Assembly: GCA_038025085.1 (NCBI GenBank)
Contig: CM076143.1
Coordinates: 14,307,501 to 14,371,500 of the forward strand
Reading direction: 5' to 3'
DNA from: Tetragonia tetragonoides
Lineage: Eukaryota > Streptophyta > Magnoliopsida > Caryophyllales > Aizoaceae
Length of the DNA stretch: 64,000 nucleotides
Shown here: positions 35,072 to 46,200 of the stretch, piece by piece
How positions within the stretch are numbered: the first letter of the stretch is position 1
How the letters are laid out: each line of letters starts with the position of its first letter
Program-made: the position numbers and the translations under genes
The notes under the pieces: generated by a model
What the model was told of the DNA's origin: nothing
Seen by the model: only the letters and a program-made list of their open reading frames with translations
Database searches by the model: none

Positions 35072-35542
35072 CTCTTGAGTCCAAGAACTCAAACTGCTCG
35101 TAAGTTCACGAGTCAGAATGACCAGATTGCCCTTAAGTCTAAAGGCTCAGATTGCTCCTACGTGTAGAAGCCCAAACTGCTCTTACGTCTAAGAGCCCAG
35201 ACTGCTCGTAAGCCTACGAACCCAGAATGCTGATCAACTTACTCCTATGTCTAGGATACCAAATTGCTCTTACGTTTAAGAGCCCAAACTGCCTCTAAGT
35301 CTAAGAGCTCAGAATGTTCGTAAGTCTACGACCCATAATGCTCCTCCTAAGTTTAAGAGGACAATTGTAATGGTCGTAAGTCTACGAGCCAATGATACTC
35401 CTAAGTCTAAGAGCCAGAACTGCTAGTAAGTCTACGAGCCCAAATTGCTCCTAAGTCTAGGAGCCTCGATTTACTCCTCAATGTAGGAGTCCAGATTTGC
35501 TCCTAAGTCTAGGAGACCCAGATCTGCTCCTATGTCTAGGAG
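35072..35542. repeat. array of about 18 short hairpins in the Copia element
   Basis: A 16-nt motif repeats every 20-45 nt with the form CTCxTA-AGTC-TAyGAG, a 6-bp stem with a 4-nt loop. The variable base pair changes in concert: CTCCTA/TAGGAG, CTCGTA/TACGAG and CTCTTA/TAAGAG all occur. At least six copies have perfect stems; most others have one mismatch. Linkers carry CCAGA/CCCAAA-type spacers. The array lies between the gag-protease frame and the 3' LTR; the last few units overlap the 3' end of that frame. Confidence 0.9.
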
Positions 35543-36785
35543 CCTCCACCTCATCCCCTACTACAGCAGCAACGGTACCAGTAATAATAGAACCTTGTAA
35601 TATATACAAGGTACAATGCTTAACCCCTTTCAGAACCACAGACGAGCTTTTAGTGATGCACAACTCTCCATTTCCTCCCTTGAAACTAAAACCCCTTTCA
35701 TCCAAAACTGGAAGTGATATCAGATTCTTAATCATATGAGGAACGTGCCTGACTTGGCTCAAAATAGCTACTTTTCCAGCATGTGTCCCGATCTTGATTG
35801 AGCCGATTCCAACAACCTTGCAGACAACACCATTAGCAGTCAAAACATTACCGCCATCCACCTGCTTATAAGTTGAAAACCACTCCCTCTTCGGACATAT
35901 GTGAAAAGATGCCCCAGAATCAAGAACCCACACATCAGTTTGATGTGTTTGTTCATTCACAGCTAACGCCAGATCGTGTTCTGAATTACGGTCATCTTCT
36001 GCAACGGCAACAGAAGATTGTTGCTTTTCCAATTTTTCCTGCTCTTTCATAGGACATTCATTTTTCCAATGCCCCTTTTCTTTGCAGTAATTACAGATAT
36101 CATCTGGTTTAGGACCCCTGGAAACCTGCTTATTCTTATTAAATTTCTTCTTGCCTGTTTTTCCATGTCTATTACCCCCAGTGACTACTAACCCAATAGC
36201 CTGATTTTTTGTAATTTTGTCATTCGCCTTATGGCGCAGTTCTCTGCTATGCAACGCAGACCTAACTTCTTCCAGACTAACAATATCTCTACCCCCAATA
36301 AATGACTGAACAAAATTCTCATATGATGATGGTAAAGAAACTAACGGAATTAGGGCAGCATCCTCATCCTCCACCTTAACATCAATATTACGCAGTTCTA
36401 AAAGAATCGTATTTAATCGTTCTAGGTGTTCTCTACGAGGCATACCTTATTGCATACGGAGACCGAACAAACCTTGCTTCAAAAGCAACTTATTGGTTAA
36501 AGACCTTGTTATATACAGACTCTCAAGTTTTAACCACAGACCAGCAGTAGTTTCCTCAATCGCGACTTCAGTAATGACGTCGTCGGCCAGACACAGGATG
36601 ATCGTTGCATGAGCCTTCTCCTCTAGACTCGCCATATCAACATCATCAGATCCAGATTTCGCTGCACTTTTCACCAAAGGTGCCCAGAGTCCCTGTTTCT
36701 TTAACAAGGAACGCATCCTGATCTGCCAGATAGTGAAACTGTTGCTCCCAGTGAATTTGTCAATATTGACATTCACCCCAGACAT
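35478..36785 (-). pseudogene. Copia gag-protease with one premature stop
   Basis: A single reading frame from ATG 36785 (MSGVNVNIDKFTGSN), interrupted by one TAA at 36447-36449 where Copia relatives usually have a Glu codon. Order: gag/UBN2 region (IWQIRMRSLLKKQGLW, SLTNKLLLKQ, then VSLPSSYENFVQSFIGG), a CCHC zinc knuckle (CNYCKEKGHWKNEC), an aspartic protease (VWVLDSGASFHIC) and the start of the GAG-pre-integrase region (CTLYILQGS). It then runs into arginine/serine-rich sequence from the hairpin array. Integrase and RT are missing. Apart from the stop it is well preserved; readthrough or a recent mutation is possible. Confidence 0.93.
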
Positions 36786-36874
36786 CTTTCTTGAAACTTT
36801 GATAGCGGAAAACACAAACCCTGACGAACCCGAATCTCTGATCAGATTACAATCCCAAACGACCGATTTCGAAG

Positions 36875-36886
36875 CTTTGATACCAG
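36875..36886 (-). promoter_or_regulatory. Copia primer-binding site
   Basis: TGGTATCAAAGC on the minus strand, two bases inside the 5' LTR. It is close to the canonical plant iMet-tRNA primer site TGGTATCAGAGC. Confidence 0.85.
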
Positions 36887-36888
36887 TT

Positions 36889-37270
36889 TGTTATAACGGA
36901 ATTCGTTCAAATAGCAGTATGTTATATCAAATGCAAGAAAGATTAACAGAAACCAAGAAATCATCACAAAGATTTAACGTGGTTCACCAATTAGTCAATT
37001 GGCTACGTGCACAACCAGAAAGGAGACAATATTGTATTGAGATAGTTATGAAGGTTACATATTACAGTATATATAGGAGATAGGAAATTAAGGCTAACTT
37101 CTGAAACCTAACCGGACTGGGCTTACTTTAATGAACCCGAATAGTAAACGGAATAACATAACGTAACCTCCCGTAACCTAACATACCGGAACATAACCTA
37201 ACGTACGATAGCGTAACATATCCTAATATATCATAACTCAAATACCGAAGAGTTCAAGTCATACCCAACA
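36889..37270 (-). repeat. Copia 5' LTR
   Basis: Partner of 34599-34979. Ends CATACCCAACA followed by the TSD CAGAG. Confidence 0.95.
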
Positions 37271-37612
37271 CAGAGCAAAAGAGAGAGTTTTGTTTTCTTT
37301 TTGAACGTGACACTGAGAAAGAAGGAGAATTGGAGAAGAGGACTCTCTTTTTTTTTAAACGAGATATATAGTAGAAATGGGAGAAACGCGAGGCAAAAAT
37401 ACTAGGAAGTTAAGTCAATCTCTAATTTTAACCAATCATAATTTGAAACCCATTAAATCACTTAAAAGCTAATTTTTATTTTATTTAAAAATGAAATCCG
37501 AAATTCCCTTTTTGTTCTTATAAATGCTTAAATCAAAATCAATAAATATTTTCCAACATAAGTAATCAAATAAATAAATTATTCAAAATAAAATAATTTA
37601 CGGGATGTTACA

Positions 37613-38465
37613 TACTATCCCCCTTAAAAGAAGTTTCGTCTCAAAACTTAAAGCAACAACAAATACACATATTGATACAATTCAAAAGATCACATTCCAC
37701 CCCACTTAAAGAGGTTTCGACCCCGAAACTAAGAACAATTTGCAAGAAACATATAACCGATTCATATTTACGCATCTCTGTCTAAAGACTAAAGCACATA
37801 ACCAAAATCAATACAATAAGAAAATAGGACCAAGCGAGCAATACACCATTTATAAGATTCACCTATCCTGTAATTGTCACATAAATTGCTCACAAATCAA
37901 TATTCCATATCAGCAAACACATTGTCGTACAAGACTCATATATAGTCATGGAGCATCTTGGTTCACATCATTAAAAATGGCATCAACACCATAACTTTCT
38001 TTCTTCATTTCTCAACACAAATAAACAATATACCCATGCTCATGGCATCTTTCAATCATAAGGAGCTCAAGTCGCTCAAGTTATATCAAGGATCACAAAT
38101 CACCGCAACTAAAAACCAATCAAGTCTCATCATACTACGAAAATTTAATCACTTACAACAAAAGATAATTAACCACATCAATCCTAGCACATATAGGTGG
38201 GTCAAGCACCTTTTACTCTATCATTTCGATCTTAAAGGATTCAACCCGAATAAGGTCAAAGAAAACAACACATAACACATTATAAGTACCATTTGCATGA
38301 GTACTTGACCAATCATGTAACTTACTCTAACTCTCACTACTTTACCATTTTAGAGCTCTAATCCTAGTCTTGTTCTAACCAATTCATCCTAACCCAAACA
38401 ACCAACGCTAGGATATGAAGATCCCTGCGTTAACCAAAACCTAACCTAACACTATGATACTAATT
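37613..38465 (-). other. internal region of the Gypsy-type element, no coding sequence
   Basis: About 850 bp between the LTRs. It carries the polypurine tract at its left end and a primer site at its right end on the minus strand. Open frames of 84 and 105 codons look random. It is too short for gag-pol, so the element is a non-autonomous or internally deleted form. Confidence 0.7.
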
Positions 38466-39605
38466 TGTAACACCCCGAATTTTCTAAATAATAAATAAAT
38501 AAAAATAACTAAACTCAAATATGAAACCAGCAACAAAACAGTAACATAAGGTTCCATAACAATACCAAATCAACTCAATTTAAGTTGAATAACAGCAAGC
38601 ACATAACCAAGGCTAAATTATATAACAATTTGCACATAATCATTCATACAGGCCACATAGAATTCTCACATATCAACTTGACCAAGTAACACCATCACAC
38701 CTCTGAGAATCAATGCCAAACACATAGCAATTACACATATTAAGCATGTAGTTTACACATAAAAAAAAGCAAACAACATCCATCTCCAACCGAATAGAAA
38801 GGGTTAATTCACTATTTTCGGGTGATTATTACAGCAGTTTTATATTTTGGCCATATCTCACTCGTTAGACATCGTATCAAGGTGATTCAAAAACCTACGT
38901 AAACCTTACAACAAGGGCTACAACTTTCATGTTTTGACCATTTTCATAATCCAAACTCAAAACAGTCAAATTGAAGCATGAAGGTGCAAAACGGGAATTC
39001 ATTCACCAAATAATCCACACAAATTCAATCATTCAAACTCAAGCAACTTAATAATTAAAATTTCAGAACAAAGCACATATCAATTCACATATTAATCATG
39101 ATTTCCACATAGAAAAGAAAAAGAACATCATGTCCAATCGAATAGAAAGTTGGTTACCTCCATATCAAATCCCAACTCAATTAAGCATCAAAGCCCTTCA
39201 ATCAAAGCACCAATTATCTATTCACATAATTAACAAATCAGAATTTGTAATTTAAAACCCAAAACGAAAGTTATTACTCAAATCCAAGGGTTTAGGGTTT
39301 ACAGAAATCGAACCCATGAAAAGTCGAATTGGGCGTCCTTCACGGCGAAGCAACGGTGGCTATGGAGGCTGGTGGTTCAGTGCGTCTGGCCACCACCGCG
39401 AGGTGGATGAAAACGGCAGCAGTAATTAAAGAAACAAAATTGCAGAACAGGGGAGAGAGAAGGCGCCAAACAGAGATGAGAAGGACCGCGTCAACAGTAA
39501 GTTTTTGAATCCACAGTAAGGTTTTGGAGAAGCCAGAAATCTGATGATGGTGATGGTGGTTTTGTCGAATTTGATGGTGGCGACGGTGTCGTTGGAGAGG
39601 CAGAG
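38466..39605 (-). repeat. right (5') Gypsy LTR, truncated
   Basis: Matches 33456-34598 nearly throughout. It ends with CAGAG, the Copia TSD sequence, followed by nine bases identical to the Copia LTR start, and then the MULE. The last 337 bp of the LTR are missing. Confidence 0.9.
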
Positions 39606-39614
39606 TGTTATAAC

Positions 39615-42038
39615 TGAACAACAATTGGTTGTCCTTTCCGGAGGGTTTGTAGCATCTCACATGCACATGGTAAGCCGTAACAAGTCCTCATGGTGCACCA
39701 ACAAATTCCGAAACCTTGCTCTAACTTCTTCACATTATCGTACTCACGCACTATCATCTTGATTGCGGTGTGTGATACGTCACTCGGTAATGCGGCAAAA
39801 AAAGCATACTTGGCAATCGCAAGGTCAATATGGCGGGACCGCTCCATCTCCTTCCTAATCTCTCCAAGATGGAGCTCAATAGTCTGATGCATTGTGTGGA
39901 AAACCAAATCAAAACCCCCGCAAGTTGTTCCCAACATGTCCTTTAATTTGTGTGCACCCTCTACCCTATTTAACATGCAATTAGTTTAACATGCAATTAA
40001 AATTTGAAATTAGAATCAAAATAAATAATTATGGCCAAAAGTATTAGTAAAGAATTTACCTGTTCGTTGTGCTACAACCTAAGTGGAACTTATGTTTCGT
40101 CTAGGCAAATATAAATTTGTCTTTGTATTGATCCAACCACTCTCGATTGACATAATCCACCATGAACTTCAAGTGCTTCCACGTCGTCACCATTGACCTG
40201 TAGTTGACCTCATACTCCTCCTCGGTCATGGATCTAACCAATTTTTTCCAAACCGAAGAAATCATTCCACTGTAGTCGTCGGTTTTCATAACTCTTCTCC
40301 CGTGTTCCTCTACGTCCTTAGAAATATGTCGTCTACATAACATGTGTGGAATATCTGAACAAAAAATGAAATATCCATTAACATTTAATTTTATTTATTT
40401 TTCATAAATACCATACAAATTTATATAAATCAGTGAAAGTAAATACTATATATGCGATAAATTAAATTTATCTATACATATCATAAAATTAAATTGATAA
40501 ATCAAAATAAAATAAATTAATTAATTGTACCTGGGAACACTTCCTTACAAGCTTTAAGGAGCGCTGCCTCCTTATCAGTGACAACTAATCCAGGAGGTTG
40601 AATTTTGAAAAATAACTCTGAGAAGCATTCCAACGCCCACTTGTAACTATATGTCTGCTCATCTCTCAAAAACGCGAATCCGACATGAAAGTTCTTTCCC
40701 ACGGGTGTCACTCCAATGACCTGTAGCAATGGCATTTTAAACTTGTTTGTTTTGTATGTCGCATCCATCACCAATACATGTGGAAATGTACTCAACAACC
40801 GTGAAGCAGATGGATGCGCAAATGCGACGTGTGTTAACTCTTTTGACACGGGTTCTATCGCCTCCCAATGCGAATACCTCGCGTCATGCGCCTGGCTCAT
40901 GAAGTATTGCAATGGTGCCAACTTTCCTCGTCGTTCCTTCCTCAATTTCTTCTTGCAATTATAAATATGCTCAATAGTGCTACTCGTTTTACCCATCCTT
41001 TTCAAATAAGCAGGGATTGCCCGGGGCTTCATTGAACTCATGTATTGACGAACTAAATTCACTTCTTGCGAAGTCAATTTCCCTACCGGAGTATGCCACT
41101 CTTCGTAGGTGCCAAGATCATGATTATGTGTCAAGTTGCGTTCATTAACTGGCAATCTAACATACCATAACCCATCTGCCTCTTCCCGCAACATGAGAAA
41201 GAAGGGACATTCACACTTCTTGGTCCCTCTTTGTTTCCGTTCCGCTTCAGATTTTTTACCAGTGTAACGAAATTTTCCACTTCTCTCACATGCAAGTTGA
41301 ACACTATGCCTGGAAGGGTAAGTGTGTTGAATAGCAAAAAACACGTTCAAGATCTTGCCAACCGCTCTAACCCAATCCTCACACTCTTGCCTATTTTGAA
41401 AACCGACGTCGTTCTGAAGCAAATAAGTCGTATCGACATTTCCCTCTAAAAACACTCCCCGTTTCATACAAAATTGACTCTCAATTATAACAATTTAAAC
41501 TTACCATATGTATTTATACTACTATTACAAAACTATTCTAATATATTACTAAACTTACCATATGTATCTCCATTACTAATACAAATCAATTCTAATATAT
41601 CAACACAAAAAAGAAACACCTAACATGCATTTATCATAATTTTTTAAAAATATTTATAAATAAAAATATATTAATCAAAAAAGAACTCGTAAATATTTCC
41701 ATTTAAAAAATAAAAGAAAAAAGAAAAAACAAAAACGTCGATGTCGCGCCACACTTAGGCGCAGCGCGAGCTCACTCCGCGCCTAGGTGTGGCGTGAGCT
41801 CACTCTGCGCCTAGGTGTGGCGTGAGCTCACACCACACTTAGGCGCGGAGTGAGCTCACTTCGCACCTAGGCGCGGAGTGAGAGTTCCCGACGGACTCCA
41901 TTCTTTCCGGCTTTAACCTCATGACAACGACACCAACTTTTTACATTTACAATAAAATAATTAAAATGAAAAATAACTTTGTAGAGTTGACGAATGTACC
42001 TCAAAATAGCTGTCAGAAATTCGTTCACCTCCTACCAT
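39615..42038 (-). pseudogene. FAR1-like MULE transposase, nonsense mutation and truncated C-terminus
   Basis: Exons 42000-42038 (MVGGERISDSYFE), about 40531-41479, 40060-40354 and about 39615-39965. All junctions are GT-AG and in phase. Exon 2 has an N-terminal zinc-chelating DNA-binding region (CERSGKFRYTGKK...CECPFFLML...THNHDLGTYEEWHTP) and the first DDE block (VLVMDATYKTNKFKMPLLQ, then VVTDKEAALLKAC). Exon 3 has the IPHMLCRRHISKDVEE block and a TAG stop at 40101-40103 where relatives have Trp (FAW). Exon 4 has a SWIM-like motif, CWCTMRTCYGLPCACEM, with Cys in place of the usual His. The end is lost in the LTR junction. It would not give a working transposase. Confidence 0.88.
41740..41879. 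repeat. 28-bp GC-rich palindromic tandem array, five units
   Basis: GAGCTC recurs at 41768, 41796, 41824 and 41852 (period 28), alternating with a CCTAGG or CTTAGG core. Units 2 and 3 read CCGCGCCTAGGTGTGGCG and units 4 and 5 read roughly its reverse complement, so orientation flips within the array. It lies in the first intron of the MULE gene, in AT-rich surroundings. Confidence 0.9.
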
Positions 42039-42255
42039 TGCAAATGTTTTAGGACAGGGGTGACAAACAAGGTGGTGGAGATGGTGGTGCAAATGGTTGT
42101 CACATTGGTGGTGATAAGGTGGTAGGGAACACTAGTTAAGGTAGAGGGAGAGAGTAAAGTGTATTTTAAAGGAGAAGGGTAAAAAAGGGACATGTGTTGA
42201 AAGGTGGGTGGTATTAAATAAAAATATGGGTGGTATTAAATATAGCCCTTTTTGT

Positions 42256-42758
42256 TGGTGCGTGAAGAGAGAGAATGTTCTTGAGCGTGATTTGCTTTTT
42301 TACTTGTAATAGTCTCAAACTAATGCCCCCCAGTTTCTAATGATTTACCATATTGCCATCGTGGACTAGCCATGTTGGCTGGACATAGGTCCATATAAAA
42401 ATTTTTACTCTAAAGAAGCAACTTATGATAACCTGGTTGTACTTGGTCCGCATGCGTCATCATAGGATAATTTACGGGCTACAAGGACCGATTATGCGCA
42501 ACCCATTCGATATACATAAAGGGGGAGGTTGAACATGGTTTTCTGATAAATTTTTAAAGACCTCACTCGTTATCCATACCCAAGTGTCGTTTATCGGCAT
42601 AACCTATGTGTCTAATTTGATTTTATTAACTTGACCGTTAGATATTTAAAATTCGTTCAAATATTTTCAATATTAGTCTCATTTGAAAGTATGCTTTGAG
42701 ATCTTTCCGACGATATAGTACTTATTATTAATTTATTTCGGAATAAAAAGTTATCTGA
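42256..42758. other. intergenic sequence, no gene
   Basis: No coding potential. It lies between the MULE end and a MITE. Confidence 0.6.
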
Positions 42759-43000
42759 TGGTGTGTTTGTTAGAGGTGAACTTACTAGAGCTGAACTGAA
42801 TTGAACCTTACTAAATTGGACACTAGTTAACTGAACTGGACACATCTGGACTGAACTTGGCACAACTTGACACGTGAGACAAAAAACATGATTCTAAACT
42901 CAACACCACTGAACTGAACATTATTTAACTGAGTTTAAAATCACTGAATTAATACCTGAACTAAACTGAATTGACCGTATAAACTCTATCAAACGCACCC
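42759..43000. mobile_element. diverged copy of the GGGTGCGTTTGTTAGAG MITE
   Basis: Ends TGGTGTGTTTGTTAGAG and CTCTATCAAACGCACCC, with an ACTGAACTGAA-rich body aligned with 27781-28032 in the same orientation. It is more diverged than the bHLH-intron copy. Confidence 0.8.
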
Positions 43001-43287
43001 GAGTGATAAAATTACACATAAACTGAATATAAATTTAATTAAGTCAATCAAAACCCTCAATCATCCGTTGATTTTGGCTTTTTACGTGGCTTTTTATGAT
43101 TACATGTCTTCATTTTTTATTTTTTTAGGTTGCTCTTTATTTTTATCTTGAGGAGAACTCAAAGGCTTTCCCACAGACCACAGTGGCACAGTGACACTGT
43201 CCCACTCCAGTGCCCAGATTCCCATTAAAGCAAGTCCAATTATTTTTGTTCTGCTCTTCTTGATCGCTGCTTCAGAATTACACGACA
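43001..43287 (+). promoter_or_regulatory. 5' flank of hydrolase copy 1
   Basis: From about 43105 it resembles 53470-53723 in front of copy 2, with shared segments such as ACATGTCTTCATTTTT, TTGAGGAGAA.TCA and ATCGCTGCTTCAGAATTA. The proximal promoter and leader were therefore duplicated with the gene. No clear TATA box. Confidence 0.55.
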
Positions 43288-46200
43288 ATGGCGCTCGACC
43301 CAGGTTTTACAGTTCTCTCTCCTCTTCTCTTTTGCTACTCATTGTGTCCTTGTCTATCAACTGTTGATCATTTGTTTTGGGCAAAGACCCTTTTTTTCTT
43401 TTTCTTTTTTTGGTGGTCTTAACATATTTTGCTTAATATCAATCTTGATTCTTGGGCAATGATAATCTCACGAAAAAATATGCATTCTGCTTATGCTTTA
43501 TTGATGTCTTTACTTAATCAATGAGTTGATGCTCTTTATAGAGGAAATAGTTGAAGTTTAAAAATATTTTTTTGATCACAACTAAGAGTATTCACCGTCG
43601 ACCACAGTGACTATTTTGAAAGCATTTGCAATACTGATATGAAATTCTCGTAAAATTTTGTATGACAAATGAATGGGTAGTTGTAAACTGTGTTCAAGTG
43701 AACAATCCAAGATTGAAATAGATATTATTACAATGAATAAAAATTCCTAGCTTGGGAAACTTAATCTTGGTGCTGATCTAGAAGGTAGAACCTTTTTGGG
43801 CACATATGCTAATTGAAAATTGGATGAACCCTTAATAGCCTTCTTTTGTGTAGTGTGGCAGTCCATGTTTCAAGAATTATTGCATTGTGCAAAGTTGGTT
43901 AATATGCATTTGACATGATTTTTCTCTTTGTTGTTTGTTTTTTTTTGGTTCAAAGACATTATTCATAATGTAATTATGGCAGGCAGGATTAGATATGTAC
44001 ATTTCTCTTCTCTTGAATGCTGTTTAAGTTGGAACAAATCACAATTTTTACAGTGACTCAGCCACAAAAAATCGTCATACTCAACAATCATGGTGAGAAG
44101 CTGGTTGGGCTTCTACATGATACAGGATCTAAAGAGGTTGTAATATTATGCCATGGATTCAGATGTAGTAAGGTTAGTAGCAGATTGTTATAATCTGTCT
44201 TCTACTCTTCTTTGATGTTTTGATCGGAAAATTATGTGTTTTAACAAAGACTACTGTGGAGGGATTAAAAATGAGATTTTGAAGCCAGTGCCAAGAAATT
44301 TAACAACAGCGAGCAAATCGAAGTCACTTTATTTTCACTTGAACTTTTTAGAAGCAACTCAATTTTAAAAATGTTTCTTAATTAGCTTGCAAGTCCTTGT
44401 CTTTGAGAATTTTGTTGTTGAGTGGACTTCATGTTTCTATTGTCTCTGCTTACAGGAGGAGAAAATCATAGTGAACATTTCCGCTGCATTGGAAAAGGAG
44501 GGGATGTGTGCCTTTCGGTTTGATTTTGCCGGGAATGGGTAATAGATGTCTGATGATCAGAAACCTTGTGATGTGTATCCTGATAGAAAGACTTTTTGTC
44601 TTTTATGCCTATCAAGGTACTGATTTTAGGATTTAGGAACTTAGTTTTAGTATTTGAGTCACATGCTAAGGTTACTACTGCATTCCGTAGTCTGGACTCA
44701 GGAACTAGTCCGAGGAACAGCCGGTTCGCCCTTTTCTTTTGAGGCAACCACTAATCCTATCCTATTCCAGAGTTGACTTATCTACCTGCCATCCTCAACA
44801 TATTGATCTGTTCTTGAATTTCAATAAAATCATCTAAAGAAAGAAGGTAGCAGTGTAGTAAGATAAAAAAGAACTGGGAGTATGATCTTTCTGCGGATTT
44901 AGGCAGCGAAAATGGAGAGGTCTTGGTTGGACTGAAACTGTGGTGCTGGTTTATAGGTGTTAAGTGCTCATTTTATGTTCCCTCAAAGAGAGGAAAAGAA
45001 AAAGAAATGCTCGTTTTAGGTTTCAATTTTAGTTGGTAAGACACTCTCTTGCTGCGGGAAGTTGCAATGTAACAAAATCTTGTTTGAGGAATATATATAA
45101 GAAGTAGGTTCCAACAAGCAGGGAGTATGAAACTATGATCATTTGGCTATGATATATATGGAGCAGGGATGTTTTATATATTTATACTGGGGTGTTGGAG
45201 GGCGGAGAGGAGGGTGGCTGTTGTGTAGAATGGGTTCTAGGGTTATAGTTGTGTGTGTTTGGGCATCCCATGGTTGTACTTTGCCTTGTAGCAGGAGGTT
45301 CCTAGCCAGTAGTCATTGTTATGCCAATCAGATGCTTACCTAGCGTGACAGTTCAATCTTGTCTGACAGAATTTGGATATGTTGATCACTTGATTGTTAC
45401 TTATTATTAAACGAATTTGGTCTTGAATATCTGCTGCTACATTTGTGATGGATTGATTTCAATTCGGAATAGTTGGTAATACTTAATTTGCTGGTCTATT
45501 TCTTTAAATCTGAAAATTTTGCTGGAGTCTCCAACTCTTTGATGTCAGTACAGCGTTACACTGTTTGGTGTCCTTGCTCTATCTTTTCCATCTTCCTTTC
45601 TTTTTAAACCTCTTTATTGTAGTCTGTGTCACTGCAGGGTTGGGATTCTGAAATCTTCTATCTATTGGGGATTTTGACTGCTCTTTATGTTTATAAGCAC
45701 TGTAGGCCTTTTATGTGCAATGCCGTTGCAGGCAAATAATTTCCATCTTCCTCAGTCCGCTGTTTTTCGTAGCGTTTAGACGCGCAATTGGTTTTCTAGT
45801 TGTTGACACCAGGTTTTTTTTGGGGGTGGGGGGGGGGGGGACTCGTACCTGGTCGTCCTTTGATGTATATTCAATTGCCTCCATGGTGTCTTAATACGGT
45901 TTACTAGATGTTTTGCAATGTGTACTTCAAGTAATTGAATTCAAATGCCTTGTTCTTTTGGGCCCAGGGGGTGGTGGTGGTTAAATTGCTTTTCAATTTT
46001 TGACCTCTATTTAGGGATTTCTATTTCAAATAGTTGCTAATGCTATTCTCATGAGCTCCACATGTATGTTGTGCAGAGAAAGTGATGGTTCATTTTCATT
46101 TGGTAACTACATGAGAGAAGTGGAAGATTTATGTTCTGTCGTCAAGCACTTCAATGGGGCAGACCGTGTAGTGGCTGCAATTGTGGGGCACAGTAAAGGT

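Larger units (their letters stand above)
34599..37270 (-). mobile_element. non-autonomous Copia LTR retrotransposon, TSD CAGAG
   Basis: LTRs at 34599-34979 and 36889-37270 (381 and 382 bp), starting TGTTGGGTATGAC and ending CCGTTATAACA on the minus strand. TSD CAGAG at 34594-34598 and 37271-37275 is perfect. Next to the 5' LTR is a primer-binding site, TGGTATCAAAGC, matching the usual iMet tRNA type. A purine-rich tract, GGTGGAGATTTG, precedes the 3' LTR. It encodes gag and protease only; integrase, reverse transcriptase and RNase H are absent. The LTRs differ at few positions, so the insertion is recent. Confidence 0.95.
33456..37612 (-). repeat. left (3') Gypsy LTR, interrupted by Copia
   Basis: LTR sequence occupies 33456-34598 and 37276-37612. 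The gap is a complete Copia insertion plus one copy of its TSD. The 33456-34598 part aligns almost base for base with 38466-39605. Confidence 0.88.
33456..39614 (-). mobile_element. non-autonomous Gypsy-type LTR retrotransposon, split by Copia and truncated at right
   Basis: Two nearly identical direct repeats begin TGTAACACCCCG (33456 and 38466). The left one ends GGGATGTTACA at 37612 once the Copia insert is removed, giving a 1480-bp LTR. On the minus strand the right LTR is followed by a degenerate iMet-type primer site (TTAGTATCATAG, at about 38450-38463). A polypurine tract (AAGGGGGATAGTA) abuts the left LTR at 37613-37625. Only about 850 bp lie between the LTRs. The TGTAACACCCC ends are common in plant Gypsy elements; with no protein, the superfamily is an inference. 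Confidence 0.82.
39615..42255 (-). mobile_element. second decayed MULE, left end deleted
   Basis: The minus strand encodes a MULE transposase whose 3' part is cut off at 39614 by fusion to the Gypsy LTR. The right end near 42255 contains the doubled GTGGTATTAAAT...GGTGGTATTAAAT motif followed by ATAGCCC, reminiscent of the doubled motif in the other MULE's TIR. The left TIR is gone, so the true end is unconfirmed. Confidence 0.7.

Noticed and set aside
35072..35542. CRISPR-like array
   Set aside because: Repeats are short hairpins with irregular spacing in a plant retrotransposon; a CRISPR array is not credible.
37740..38275. Open frames in the Gypsy internal region
   Set aside because: Wrong strand for the element and no gag or pol similarity.
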